Notes: a model not told the origin generated them from the letters alone. Positions 7,111 to 14,622 are shown, numbered from the stretch's first letter. The stretch is DNA of 31,155 bases from an uncultured Collinsella sp. (GCA_900549555.1 UROO01000013.1:1-31155); one strand, 5' to 3'. Program-made: numbers and translations.

Positions 7111-8415
7111 TTAGATGGTGAATTCGGCGAAGTTACGGTCGCCGCCTGCGGTGCCGGTGTCGCCTGTTGCGGCTGCCGGCGCCAGCGCGTCGCCACCAAC
7201 GCTTTGCAGCAGCTCCGCCACATTTGCATCGGGGTTCTGGCATAGGATGTCGAGCAGCTCGATAAAGTCACGAATGACTTCACGCGGCGTCAGATGCGTG
7301 TCGGCTCCCACACGACCGAACTCGATCTTGAGGAAGTCCACCAAGTCGTTTTCGGTAAGCGTGGGCGTCCAGCCAAAGTAGCCGGCGTGAATTTGCATGA
7401 GTTTTTCGATGAGCACTAGCAGCTCCTCGTAGGTGAGCGGCTGCAGGCGGATGATGGGCGCGAGCATGTCTTTGAGATCATCGCGCGCAAAGCGACCCTG
7501 AGCGAGTCGGCTGCGCAGAGCTTCGTAGGAGAACACGCCGCGGCGGCGGTCTTCGATGGAGGTTGGCGTGCCGCCCATAATCATGCCCAGGTACTGCGCC
7601 TTGCCCTGAAGTGTGTCGTTGTACATGGTCAGGATTTTCTCGTAGTTGTACTGGCGCGTGATGGCGTTGGGAATCTTATACAGATTCACGAGCTCGTCGA
7701 TGAGTACCAGCATGCCCTTGTAGCCGCTGCAGACCAAAAAGCGCGCAATGAGCTTAACGTAGTCGTACCAGTCGTCATCGCTGATGATGGTCGAGGAGCC
7801 CAGCTCGGCGCGTGCCTCACTCTTGGTGCGGTACTCGCCACGAATCCATTTGGTCACGCGGCTCATAGCTTCTTCGTCGCCCTCGGATACGGCCGCGCGG
7901 TAGCGGCGGAGCATACGGGCGAAGTCGAAGCCGTGGACCATTTCCTCGAGCGGGGCCAGTTGGGCATTGACGGCAGACTCATCGGCATCGGCACACGAGG
8001 CGACCCAGCGATCCAGGATAAGGTTGAGCGCACCGCCCTCGGGGCGCGTTTTAGTCGATATGTTGCGGATGAGCTCACGGTAGGTGGCAAGGCCCTGTCC
8101 CTGGCCGCCCTGCAGGCGGCGCTCAGGGGATAGGTCGGCATCGGCGACGACGAATCCCTCACCCATGGCGTGCGTGCGGATGGTCTGAAGCAAGAAACTC
8201 TTGCCGGCGCCGTAGCGACCGACTAAAAAGCGGAAGCTCGCACCGCCGCCGGCGATGAGACTCAGGTCGGTGAGCAGGGCGCGAATCTCGACCTCGCGTC
8301 CCACGGTGATATAGGGAAGGCCGATGCGCGGGACCACGCCACCCTTGAGCGAGTTTAGGATAACGGCGGCGACGCGTTTGGGTACGCGGGGCGCTGCGGA
8401 TGTGGTGTCACTCAT
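7111..8415 (-). CDS. BrxD-like P-loop ATPase (DUF2791 / BREX ATP-binding family)
   Basis: A 434-residue soluble ATPase. Walker A is GRYGAGKS (66-73), in the characteristic context FRFLVGRYGAGKSFLL. Walker B is MLVLIDE (235-241), followed by NLYKI and a long helical region with IMGGTPTSIEDRRRGVFSYEALRSR, split here as IMGGTPTSIEDRR and GVFSYEALRSRL. This arrangement is that of the BREX ATP-binding proteins (BrxD) and relatives. Its ATG at 8413-8415 overlaps the end of the TerB gene by 8 nt, so the two are coupled. The tail (about 405-434) is low-complexity Ala/Gly/Thr. In known systems such ATPases work with a helicase on DNA; the same pairing occurs here, but no BREX methylase (PglX) or phosphatase (PglZ) gene is present in the window. 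Confidence 0.82.
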   Translation of the reverse strand: MSDTTSAAPRVPKRVAAVILNSLKGGVVPRIGLPYITVGREVEIRALLTDLSLIAGGGASFRFLVGRYGAGKSFLLQTIRTHAMGEGFVVADADLSPERRLQGGQGQGLATYRELIRNISTKTRPEGGALNLILDRWVASCADADESAVNAQLAPLEEMVHGFDFARMLRRYRAAVSEGDEEAMSRVTKWIRGEYRTKSEARAELGSSTIISDDDWYDYVKLIARFLVCSGYKGMLVLIDELVNLYKIPNAITRQYNYEKILTMYNDTLQGKAQYLGMIMGGTPTSIEDRRRGVFSYEALRSRLAQGRFARDDLKDMLAPIIRLQPLTYEELLVLIEKLMQIHAGYFGWTPTLTENDLVDFLKIEFGRVGADTHLTPREVIRDFIELLDILCQNPDANVAELLQSVGGDALAPAAATGDTGTAGGDRNFAEFTI

Positions 8416-10168
8416 GGTCTAGGTATCCTCTCACGTCTGCTTCGTAATCCTCGATAATGTGCGGTCCTGCTGCGCCAAATTCAATTACGGTGTCACCCAC
8501 CAGGTCAAAGAGCGCCTCGTTGATGGTATCGACGAGCATGTCCTCGCTCTGCCCCGACCTCTCCACTGCCGATGTCGCTTGCGCTGCGTTTTGCTCGAGC
8601 AGTGCGCGCAGATACGCGGTTGCGGCAGGCGCGAGTTTGTTCGCAGTTTCGGCAGACGCGGGCGTTACGGGTGCAGGCACAGACACGAGGAGCGGTGCCA
8701 CGACGCCAAACTCTTCGGTGGAGACAGTCGGCTCGTCGGGTTCGTCTTGCTGTATGGTCATCTCTCCAGGTTCGGCAGTCATGTCGGGCGCAGACTCGGT
8801 GCTCGGTTGCTCGATAAGTGTCGCCTCGGCTTCCACAGGTGCGCCATCCTCGCGCTCCTCATCGATCAAAAGCGCTTCGCGCGTTTGCGCGGCGGCGCTC
8901 CGAATGTGTCCCAGCTGGCTCAGATCGATATCGATCTTTATGGGCTGGTGTGCGGCATCCCACGAAAGCCATGCCACGATCTCGTCGTCGATGATCTTGA
9001 CCAGATATTTGGGGACCTTCTCCTCCTTCAGGGGATGGGTGGGGTCTAGGGCCAGGCGCAGACGTTGGTCGCAGGTGCGCATCATCTCGCCAAGCTTGCT
9101 GCTCTTTTGCCTGCTGCCATGAATCCGCATGCATTCCCAAAAACCGTTTTGGCAACGGTAGATATGGATGGGGTCCAGACGGTATTCGCAATCCTCGTGG
9201 CGATTAGGCGCAAAGAACACAGCCGAGGCAAACATGGTGTAGGGCATGGCCGTCTCCTCCCCAAACAAGCTCGCCACGATACCGGTCTTTCGGTGCGTGT
9301 CATAGTAGCGCGCCATACGGACATACACGGCGCATGCCACGTGGCGTAGGTCGCGATGGTGGCCGCGATCGAGTCTTGAGTTATTGAGGTTATACGTGGA
9401 GAGGGCGTTGATGGCGGCCATGAGTCGTTCCTCGCGCGCCTCGTCGGGCGGAAGGGGGAGCGTAGGCTCGGAGGTCTTGCGACGCGCAGGCGCCAGGTCC
9501 GACGGCGTCGGTGTAGGCGCAAGGTCTCGAACCGCGCGGCGCAGCTCGATGAGGGCGTTGTCGAATGCGACGGTTTTAGAGTCGCGAAGCAGCTTGGGGT
9601 CGAGTCCGTGGAATACGGCGTAATCTTGCAACCACACGCGTGCGAATCGGTCGATGCCAGGCTCAAAGGTGCGATAGGCATCCCAAAATGCCTTGATCTT
9701 GCTAAAGCCATCGAGCGGGTCATCAACGCCAATGCCGCAGATCAGTTCATAGAGATATAGGAAGGCAAAGGACGTAGACGTTTCCTCGACGGTTCCGCGG
9801 CGCACTTGGGCACGCCAGGTAAAATAGCCGCGCAGCTGCCGATCGCTCATGGCGTTGTAGGTTGGGAAGTACGACTTGAACGTACCGTTGTAGGGGCAGT
9901 CGTCCTCAAAGTCGGCCATCAGCAGGCCTTGGCGGTAGAAAAGCTCGGCCTCCGAAAGCCAACGTCCCGCGCCGCCCTTGGGGTCTTCTTGCCAACGCGA
10001 TATCTCGCGCATTTTGCGGTACTGGTCGGGAAGGAAGTTCTGCATCTGACGACCGGTTTTGAGAATCGGCTCGTCAGCATAGACTTCGTTTGAGAAGCGA
10101 GCAGACTGATGGGTCCGGGCCTCGGCCATAATGCGCTCGATGAGCATCTTGATGTCCTGGTCGGCCAC
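8408..10168 (-). CDS. TerB-N / TerB-C domain protein
   Basis: A 586-residue soluble protein, first gene of the cassette. It starts with GTG at 10166-10168, preceded by a purine-rich AGGAGAGGAGAGA tract. Residues about 60-190 match the TerB-N pattern: WLSEAELFYRQG, MSDRQLRGYFTWRAQVRRG and AFLYLYELICGIG. The C-terminal part has TerB-C features: KIIDDEIVAWL, IKIDIDLSQLGHIR, and the ending DTINEALFDLVGDTVIEF then IIEDYEADVRGYL. A charged, Pro/Thr/Glu-rich linker (about 445-520) separates the parts. TerB-type domains are linked to stress-response and membrane- or DNA-associated complexes; TerB-N/TerB-C proteins are known to sit beside ATPases and helicases. A role as scaffold or sensor for the two downstream enzymes is inference. 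Confidence 0.78.
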   Translation of the reverse strand: MADQDIKMLIERIMAEARTHQSARFSNEVYADEPILKTGRQMQNFLPDQYRKMREISRWQEDPKGGAGRWLSEAELFYRQGLLMADFEDDCPYNGTFKSYFPTYNAMSDRQLRGYFTWRAQVRRGTVEETSTSFAFLYLYELICGIGVDDPLDGFSKIKAFWDAYRTFEPGIDRFARVWLQDYAVFHGLDPKLLRDSKTVAFDNALIELRRAVRDLAPTPTPSDLAPARRKTSEPTLPLPPDEAREERLMAAINALSTYNLNNSRLDRGHHRDLRHVACAVYVRMARYYDTHRKTGIVASLFGEETAMPYTMFASAVFFAPNRHEDCEYRLDPIHIYRCQNGFWECMRIHGSRQKSSKLGEMMRTCDQRLRLALDPTHPLKEEKVPKYLVKIIDDEIVAWLSWDAAHQPIKIDIDLSQLGHIRSAAAQTREALLIDEEREDGAPVEAEATLIEQPSTESAPDMTAEPGEMTIQQDEPDEPTVSTEEFGVVAPLLVSVPAPVTPASAETANKLAPAATAYLRALLEQNAAQATSAVERSGQSEDMLVDTINEALFDLVGDTVIEFGAAGPHIIEDYEADVRGYLDHE

Positions 10169-10205
10169 CGTCTCTCCTCTCCTAACGCAGCTTCGGTGAC
10201 CTCAT

Positions 10206-10214
10206 ATCATAGCA
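10206..10214 (-). promoter_or_regulatory. Extended -10 promoter of the TerB cassette
   Basis: On the minus strand TGC-TATGAT reads from 10214 to 10206: a TG dinucleotide one base before a five-of-six -10 match. No strong -35 is seen, as expected for extended -10 promoters. The predicted start near 10199 gives a leader of about 30 nt before the GTG at 10168. Confidence 0.5.
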
Positions 10215-10256
10215 CAGCATCAAACAAGTGTTCGAGATACCGCTACGTAGATAGAT

Positions 10257-10973
10257 TTAGAACAGGAGGGTGTAGATGACGGCTATGACAACGGAGGGAA
10301 GCATATTGGCTGTGCGGAAGGTCTGAGGACGGATGAGGTTGACGCCGACGCAGAAGATGAGCATAGAGCCCACGAGCGATAGGCTGTCGAGGGCGGCGGT
10401 GGTCATGATGGGGGAGAGCGCGCCGGCAAAGAGTGTAATCGTTCCCTGGAATACGGCAACGGGAAGGGCGGAGAAGATACAGCCGCGGCCGAGCGAGGCC
10501 GTCATGGTGCAGACGATAATGCAGTCTAGCGCGCCCTTGAGAGCAAGCGTGGACCAGTCGCCGAGCAGGCCGTCTTGGATTGATCCCACGATAGCCATGG
10601 CACCGATGCAGACGGTCAGCGATGTCGAGACAAAAGCATTGGTGAACTCGTTGTCTCCCTCGCTGCCGGTTTTGCGCTTGAGCCATTCGCCCAGGTTTTC
10701 GATGCCGGCTTCCAGATTTATGGCCTCGCCGATGAGCGAGCCAAGGGCAAACGAGACGATGAGCATGGTGGTGCCGGTGGTCGCCAGCGCTTTACCGTCA
10801 ATGACGAGCATCTTTTGCATGGTGCCACCCAGTCCGATAAACAGAACGCACAGTCCCGACGCCTTCATGAGCGTGTCTTGGATGCGGGGTGTGATAAAGC
10901 GTCCGCCTATAAGGCCCAGCAGTCCGCCCGCAATCAAAAGTGCGACGTTGATGATCGTTCCCAAACCCGGCAT
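10257..10973 (-). CDS. DUF554 family integral membrane protein
   Basis: A 238-residue protein when started at the ATG at 10971-10973, which has GGGAGGG just upstream. Longer in-frame starts up to 11042 add a hydrophilic, Cys-containing stretch atypical for the family and lack a ribosome site. The start MPGLGTIINVALLIAGGLLG and the later VSFALGSLIGEAINLE, ITLFAGAL and GVNLI segments are characteristic of DUF554 (YdfK/YqgA-like) proteins, with about seven membrane segments. The family's function is unknown, though a channel or transporter role is often presumed. It precedes the TerB cassette on the same strand by 88 bp, but that cassette appears to have its own promoter. Confidence 0.85.
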   Translation of the reverse strand: MPGLGTIINVALLIAGGLLGLIGGRFITPRIQDTLMKASGLCVLFIGLGGTMQKMLVIDGKALATTGTTMLIVSFALGSLIGEAINLEAGIENLGEWLKRKTGSEGDNEFTNAFVSTSLTVCIGAMAIVGSIQDGLLGDWSTLALKGALDCIIVCTMTASLGRGCIFSALPVAVFQGTITLFAGALSPIMTTAALDSLSLVGSMLIFCVGVNLIRPQTFRTANMLPSVVIAVIYTLLF

Positions 10974-11003
10974 GAGCCCTCCCATATTGATGCCAACCTG
11001 GCA

Positions 11004-11012
11004 ATCGTAGCA
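11004..11012 (-). promoter_or_regulatory. Possible extended -10 promoter of the DUF554 gene
   Basis: TGC-TACGAT reads from 11012 to 11004 on the minus strand, about 30 nt before the ATG at 10973. It has the same TGC-TA core as the TerB-cassette promoter. The 118-bp gap between this gene and the surface-protein operon holds no terminator that I can see. Confidence 0.35.
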
Positions 11013-11091
11013 GACCGGGCTGCATGGTGCGTCACGACTCATTCTATACGTTATATAAGTGGCATTAATGACGGCATTTGGTGCCCAAGCC

Positions 11092-12504
11092 TCAGCCTCC
11101 CATCACGACATAGGGGCTGTAATCGAAGCGCAGCGTCATGAGTCGCTGCGGGGACTCAATGGCCGCGGCGATGATATCGGCATCTCGAGCTCGGTCAAAT
11201 CCCTCGAGCTCAATTTGATACGAGACGTCTTCCATTCTATGGAGTATCCGGTTACTCAGGAGGTTCTCACCGTCGAATTCCTCGGTTTTGCCTCCGTCCG
11301 AGGTTACGGCATACAGGTGCAGTTTTGCGGTGGTTGCAGGGTCGACGACCGTGAGGTTGTCGATTTGGTTGGCCGTGCCCTTTGCCCCAAGCAAGGTGAG
11401 CAGGGTGGGGGCTACGACCTCGCCCGATGGCAGAAAAGCAACTTCGACGGTTTTGGGAAAAGCGATAATGGCTGCTTTGCGGACGGGCTTATCGGCGGCG
11501 GCGACCTCAATGCTCGCGGCGTCGACGGTTTCCGTGCGGTCGAGCGCGACCATCATGCAACAATTGCCCTCGTCGATGTCCGCCGGCATGGAATAGTCCA
11601 AGTTTTCGCCAGCTTGCGTGCCGCCCACTGCGGCGGTTGTTTCGCTTGGCTCGCTGAAAGTGGCTGAAGGACCGATCGATGGCGGTGTTATGTCGCCTGG
11701 TGTTCCATTGTCCCCAGGCGCCATTTCACCGCTGCTCTCGCTGGAATCGCTTGCGATGTCAGCTGTCGAGGGGGCGAGTCCGACCGTTCCCGCTTCGCTC
11801 CATTCCATCTCGAGGAGTGCCGGATCGCCAAGGACGGGATGCATATCTTGCGTCTGGGTGCTGATATCGACAGGACCGGGATTTGCCCCTCGCGTCAGGC
11901 TAAGCGATCCGGTCCGCTGTTTGCTCCGAATCTCCTGGTTTTCTGTGCCGCTCGCGTAGAACATCAGAGGAATCTTGCCATTCGCTGTGGCGTCGGTGCC
12001 CGCCTTGGTCATTTTCAGCGATGCGGTGAATGAGATGGCGGGCTGCGTGCCATCGGCGCTCGAGGGGACGCAGCCCAGGCATACACCTCCTCCGTCTTCG
12101 AAAAATGTGCTGTCGAAGGCGACCGTTGCCCCGTCCGCCGAGTCATCGGACAGGGTGATGTCGAGGCGCAGCTCCACATCGCAGGAATCGCCATCGGCGT
12201 CAGTTGCAGCCGCACGCCATGTGCAGATAGCACATCCCGTTAGGGAGCCGTCTGCTTTGCGCGAGTGCTCGGTATCCACGACTATCGAGCTGTTTGAGCG
12301 GCGACGGAGGCACCCCGAGGTCGAAATGCTTGCCTGCGCAAGGGAGAAGCGTTGGCACGCGATGGCACTCATCTGGTTTGTGGCGAGACGGTTGACGGCA
12401 GGTAAGGGGACGTTCACGGCGGGTGTCGCTAGGGCGGCGACGGGCATGCCGGTGGCAAGCGCGCTGCAGAGTGCGGCAACGGGCAAAAGGTTCTTTGATG
12501 CCAT
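11092..12504 (-). CDS. Large secreted cysteine-containing protein of the surface operon
   Basis: A 470-residue protein, last of the five-gene surface operon, with AAGGAG 4 nt before its ATG. A signal peptide is clear: basic start, hydrophobic residues 6-24, cleavage likely after ALA at 26. The mature part looks beta-rich (alternating segments such as VELRLDITLSDDS, ISFTASLKMTK, LMTLRFDYSPYVV). A Ser/Pro/Gly/Thr-rich low-complexity linker spans about residues 250-300. Cysteines appear in clusters (GCAICTW, VCLGCVP, GNCCMM), unusual for a secreted Gram-positive protein, and could form disulfides or bind metal. There is no sortase signal or membrane anchor at the C-terminus, so retention at the surface would need a partner such as the neighbouring LAQTG protein. 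I do not recognise the family. Confidence 0.75.
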   Translation of the reverse strand: MASKNLLPVAALCSALATGMPVAALATPAVNVPLPAVNRLATNQMSAIACQRFSLAQASISTSGCLRRRSNSSIVVDTEHSRKADGSLTGCAICTWRAAATDADGDSCDVELRLDITLSDDSADGATVAFDSTFFEDGGGVCLGCVPSSADGTQPAISFTASLKMTKAGTDATANGKIPLMFYASGTENQEIRSKQRTGSLSLTRGANPGPVDISTQTQDMHPVLGDPALLEMEWSEAGTVGLAPSTADIASDSSESSGEMAPGDNGTPGDITPPSIGPSATFSEPSETTAAVGGTQAGENLDYSMPADIDEGNCCMMVALDRTETVDAASIEVAAADKPVRKAAIIAFPKTVEVAFLPSGEVVAPTLLTLLGAKGTANQIDNLTVVDPATTAKLHLYAVTSDGGKTEEFDGENLLSNRILHRMEDVSYQIELEGFDRARDADIIAAAIESPQRLMTLRFDYSPYVVMGG

Positions 12505-12545
12505 GGGTTCTCCTTACCTGTTCTGGACGGTCTCGATTCGTGTGG

Positions 12546-12803
12546 CTACCGGCTGCGTTTGATGTGCAGGCCAAGGCCGATGGCGCTAGCGCCTGCCGTG
12601 GCGATTCCTGCTGCCAGGAGCTGTCGCGTGTCGCCCGTTTGCGCTAGGGGCTCATGTTGGCCACTGCGTTCGAGTTCCGATAGATCGACAGTCACCTGCG
12701 TGGCAGCCTGCGCCTGCTCTTGTTGGGCAAAGGCGGCGATCGGGGCAAACGTTGCAACGCCGATGATGACGGCAAGGACAATTGCCTTAAGCCGTGTGCG
12801 CAC
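12546..12803 (-). CDS. 85-residue sortase-type mini-anchor protein (LAQTG)
   Basis: A very small exported protein: signal peptide 1-26 (cleavage after AFA), a mature stretch of only about 26 residues (QQEQAQAATQ, TVDLSELERSG), then LAQTGD at 53-58, a hydrophobic segment at 61-80 and a basic tail KRSR. This is the layout of a cell-wall sorting signal with Ala in place of Pro (LPxTG variant). It starts with GTG at 12803, overlapping the end of the preceding gene by 17 nt, with no obvious ribosome site, so translation is probably coupled. With almost no mature domain, it more likely serves as an anchor or docking peptide than as an enzyme. Short LPxTG proteins of this kind are a standard member of WxL loci in Firmicutes. 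Confidence 0.75.
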   Translation of the reverse strand: MRTRLKAIVLAVIIGVATFAPIAAFAQQEQAQAATQVTVDLSELERSGQHEPLAQTGDTRQLLAAGIATAGASAIGLGLHIKRSR

Positions 12804-13386
12804 CGGGCTCGACCGTCCACGTAATGGTTGCGACCTGGTCGCCCGTGCCGGTCACATGGAAGATGTCTCGCGTGACGCGGGCGACAGTGCCGCTCGTCTT
12901 AAGCTTAATCTTGTCCGTACCATCGGCGATGCCCTGGTAGCCCATGTCGAAGGATGCATTTTTGGAAAGGTCGAGGCCCGCTTCCTGCGTCGCGGCGTGA
13001 GCGTCTTGGAGTGCCTTGTCCGGGCCAACCTTAAAATCGATGGAGTTCTGGGCGGTTCCCGTCTTGGCGTCGGCGACGATGCTCCAGGAGCTCTTGGCGC
13101 CGATCTTCATGTTGGTAACGTGGATGCCATAGGCCGAAAGATTGTCGATGGTGGTTGTATTCTCGGAAGGGCCCTGAAGCGTGCCATCGGCCTTGGCGAC
13201 AAATGGGATGACGGTCGGAGTCTTAAACGCGATGTTGTCGATTTCGGTTCTGATGGTCACGTCGGTGGTTCCAACGCGTCCTTCCGCCAGGGCGGTGGTC
13301 GGCGCGGCGCCTATTGTGAGTGCGAGCGCCAACCCTGCGCCCACGACGAGCGCCCTGGTTCCACTCAAGTTCCTGGTGATGTCCAT
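12787..13386 (-). CDS. Secreted WxL-like surface protein
   Basis: A 199-residue exported protein with AAAGGAA before its ATG. The signal peptide has hydrophobic residues 12-28 and cleavage after ALA at 34. The mature part is beta-rich: TTDVTIRTEI, TVIPFVAKADG, then IDNLSAYGIHVTNMKI and SSWSIVADAKTG, ending GDQVATITWTVEPG. WxL-domain proteins share this plan, with a first W-x-L type motif after a 'v-V-t-D/N' strand and a distal T-L-T-W-T-L near the C-terminus. Here the two sites read WSI and TWTV, so it is a diverged or parallel version. Such proteins bind peptidoglycan non-covalently in Firmicutes. It is coupled to the LAQTG gene downstream, which supports a surface role. A classic WxL profile match is not claimed. 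Confidence 0.65.
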   Translation of the reverse strand: MDITRNLSGTRALVVGAGLALALTIGAAPTTALAEGRVGTTDVTIRTEIDNIAFKTPTVIPFVAKADGTLQGPSENTTTIDNLSAYGIHVTNMKIGAKSSWSIVADAKTGTAQNSIDFKVGPDKALQDAHAATQEAGLDLSKNASFDMGYQGIADGTDKIKLKTSGTVARVTRDIFHVTGTGDQVATITWTVEPGAHTA

Positions 13387-13474
13387 AATCGTTCCTTTCT
13401 ATTCGTCACGGACCGTTTCCGTGAGGGTTAGACGAAAGCGGCACGGGTGCGCATTTTCATAACAGGTGGCAGGT

Positions 13475-13984
13475 CTAGTCTTCTGCCTGCGCAACCCGCA
13501 CCTTGACACGCGTGGGATTGCCATGGACGTCGTAGGTCTTGGCGTCGAGCGCCTGGATCTCGATATACGCCTCGCCTTCTTTGATGTCGCCTGCAGGGCA
13601 GGTCTCAACGGTCTTGCCGGTCTCGATCACGCCCGATTCATAGATGGTCTCGCCGTTTTGGATCACGCGGAAACGCTGGGGAAACTTGTTATCCTGGACG
13701 TTTTGCACGTTGACGCGCAGCTTGCCGTCTTTCTGTAGCTGGGCGACCGGTGCGACCGAGATCGTCATCATGTTGTCGCGGACGATGGCATCGAGCTCGT
13801 CCTGGATTTCCTGGCGCGACTTACCCTCCGCCGCTGTGACCGAGGCACCTGTCTCGGCGACAGGCTTTGACTGCCAGGCGTAAAGGCCGACGGCGATAAG
13901 GGCGCAGGCGATGGCCAAACAGACGGCGCCGAGCCTATTTCGATGTTTTGACCCTAGGGGGCTCGACTGCTTCCTTGCGCTCAT
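13475..13984 (-). CDS. Membrane-anchored extracytoplasmic protein of the surface operon
   Basis: A 169-residue protein with a basic N-terminus, one membrane segment (about 18-37) and no clear cleavage site, so probably an N-terminally anchored extracytoplasmic protein. After a short coiled or helical linker (KSRQEIQDELDAIVRD) comes a single beta-sandwich-like domain: LRVNVQNVQDNKFPQRFRVI, GETIYESGVIETGK, EAYIEIQALDAKTYD and TRVKVRVAQAED. This arrangement suggests a fibronectin-like or chaperone-like fold facing the envelope. AAGGA lies 7 nt before the ATG, which overlaps the preceding stop as ATGA. By position it could correspond to the membrane-anchored partner in WxL loci, but I see no sequence link to DUF916. 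Confidence 0.7.
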   Translation of the reverse strand: MSARKQSSPLGSKHRNRLGAVCLAIACALIAVGLYAWQSKPVAETGASVTAAEGKSRQEIQDELDAIVRDNMMTISVAPVAQLQKDGKLRVNVQNVQDNKFPQRFRVIQNGETIYESGVIETGKTVETCPAGDIKEGEAYIEIQALDAKTYDVHGNPTRVKVRVAQAED

Positions 13985-14277
13985 GCGGCATCCTTAGCGG
14001 TATAGACGCGCGCGAACGTGGACGGATCGGCGCCAAAGAGCATGTGGAGCATGAGGCGTCGCGAGTAGATGAGCTCGTCGAAGTTTGGGTCGAGTTTGAT
14101 GCCGTGGATGTGGGCGATATGGTGGGCGAGTGCCGAAAACGATTCGGGATCGCAGATCACGTCGGTGGTGACGTGATAGACGGCCGCATCGGGAAACGCC
14201 TCCTCGTCGAAGGGCAGAAGATATGGGTCATCGTCAACTTCGATGGCGATGCCGTACTGAGGCCAGTAATATGCCAT
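13981..14277 (-). CDS. Small cytosolic hypothetical protein opening the surface operon
   Basis: A 98-residue acidic, soluble protein with GGGAGG 5 nt before its ATG and an ATGA overlap with the next gene. It has no signal or membrane segment. Visible parts are MAYYWPQYGIAIEVDDDPYL, a middle with Cys and His (VICDPESF, ALAHHIAHIHGI) and a helical ELIYSRRLMLHMLFG. The clustered histidines might bind metal. I do not recognise it. Tight coupling to the membrane-anchored gene makes a shared role likely, though a regulatory or quality-control part is only a guess. Confidence 0.65.
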   Translation of the reverse strand: MAYYWPQYGIAIEVDDDPYLLPFDEEAFPDAAVYHVTTDVICDPESFSALAHHIAHIHGIKLDPNFDELIYSRRLMLHMLFGADPSTFARVYTAKDAA

Positions 14278-14350
14278 GGGAACCTCCCTGCTTTTGGGCC
14301 AAACCTTCTATTGTCTTTGGCTGTCGATGCCGACCGTATCAGTCACAACT

Positions 14351-14377
14351 TGACCAATTTCTGACCAAATGCTTGAC
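14351..14377. promoter_or_regulatory. Direct-repeat operator candidate (TGACCAA, 11-bp period)
   Basis: TGACCAA occurs at 14351-14357 and 14362-14368, exactly 11 bp apart, and a partial third TTGAC follows at 14373-14377. A one-helical-turn direct repeat is the typical layout of binding sites for OmpR/PhoB-type response regulators. It lies 74-100 bp upstream of the first gene of the surface operon. Confidence 0.4.
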
Positions 14378-14541
14378 GGGTTTACATCGCCGCAGGTGAG
14401 AGACGCTAAAAAATATCTCAAGTTTTTCCGAGCGCCAATTGCATGCATGGTAGTGATGGGAAGGAGCGCGTTAAATAGAGCGCCTGCCGAGAAAACGCCG
14501 CCGCTTGCCGAATTGCGCAAACGTAAAATTCGCCAATTATG

Positions 14542-14552
14542 GAGACGGTCTC
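14542..14552. promoter_or_regulatory. Palindromic operator candidate upstream of the dehydrogenase operon
   Basis: GAGAC-G-GTCTC is a perfect 5-bp inverted repeat with one central base, 70 bp before the GTG start. Lactate operons are often controlled by GntR-type regulators that bind short palindromes, but the sequence is not a known consensus. Confidence 0.3.
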
Positions 14553-14622
14553 AGTCACGTCGACGAAACGATGCGGTAACATCTCCCTGCAAATACTGTA
14601 GTTAACTAAAGGGGGAGTTCGC

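Larger units (their letters stand above)
14278..14622. other. 345-bp divergent intergenic region
   Basis: This region separates the surface operon (minus) from the dehydrogenase operon (plus) and contains no convincing gene. It holds the TGACCAA direct repeats (14351-14377), a 6-bp inverted repeat CGAATT/AATTCG (14509-14514, 14527-14532) and an 11-bp palindrome GAGAC-G-GTCTC (14542-14552) about 70 bp before the dehydrogenase start. Promoters for both operons should lie here, but no -35/-10 pair is strong enough to name. Confidence 0.6.

Noticed and set aside
4550..10168. Calling the TerB/ATPase/helicase cassette a BREX system
   Set aside because: No pglX, pglZ, brxA, brxB or brxC/pglY gene is present; only BrxD- and BrxHI-like members are seen.
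14308..14520. 70-codon minus-strand frame in the divergent region
   Set aside because: No ribosome site, no recognisable features, and it runs through the regulatory repeats.
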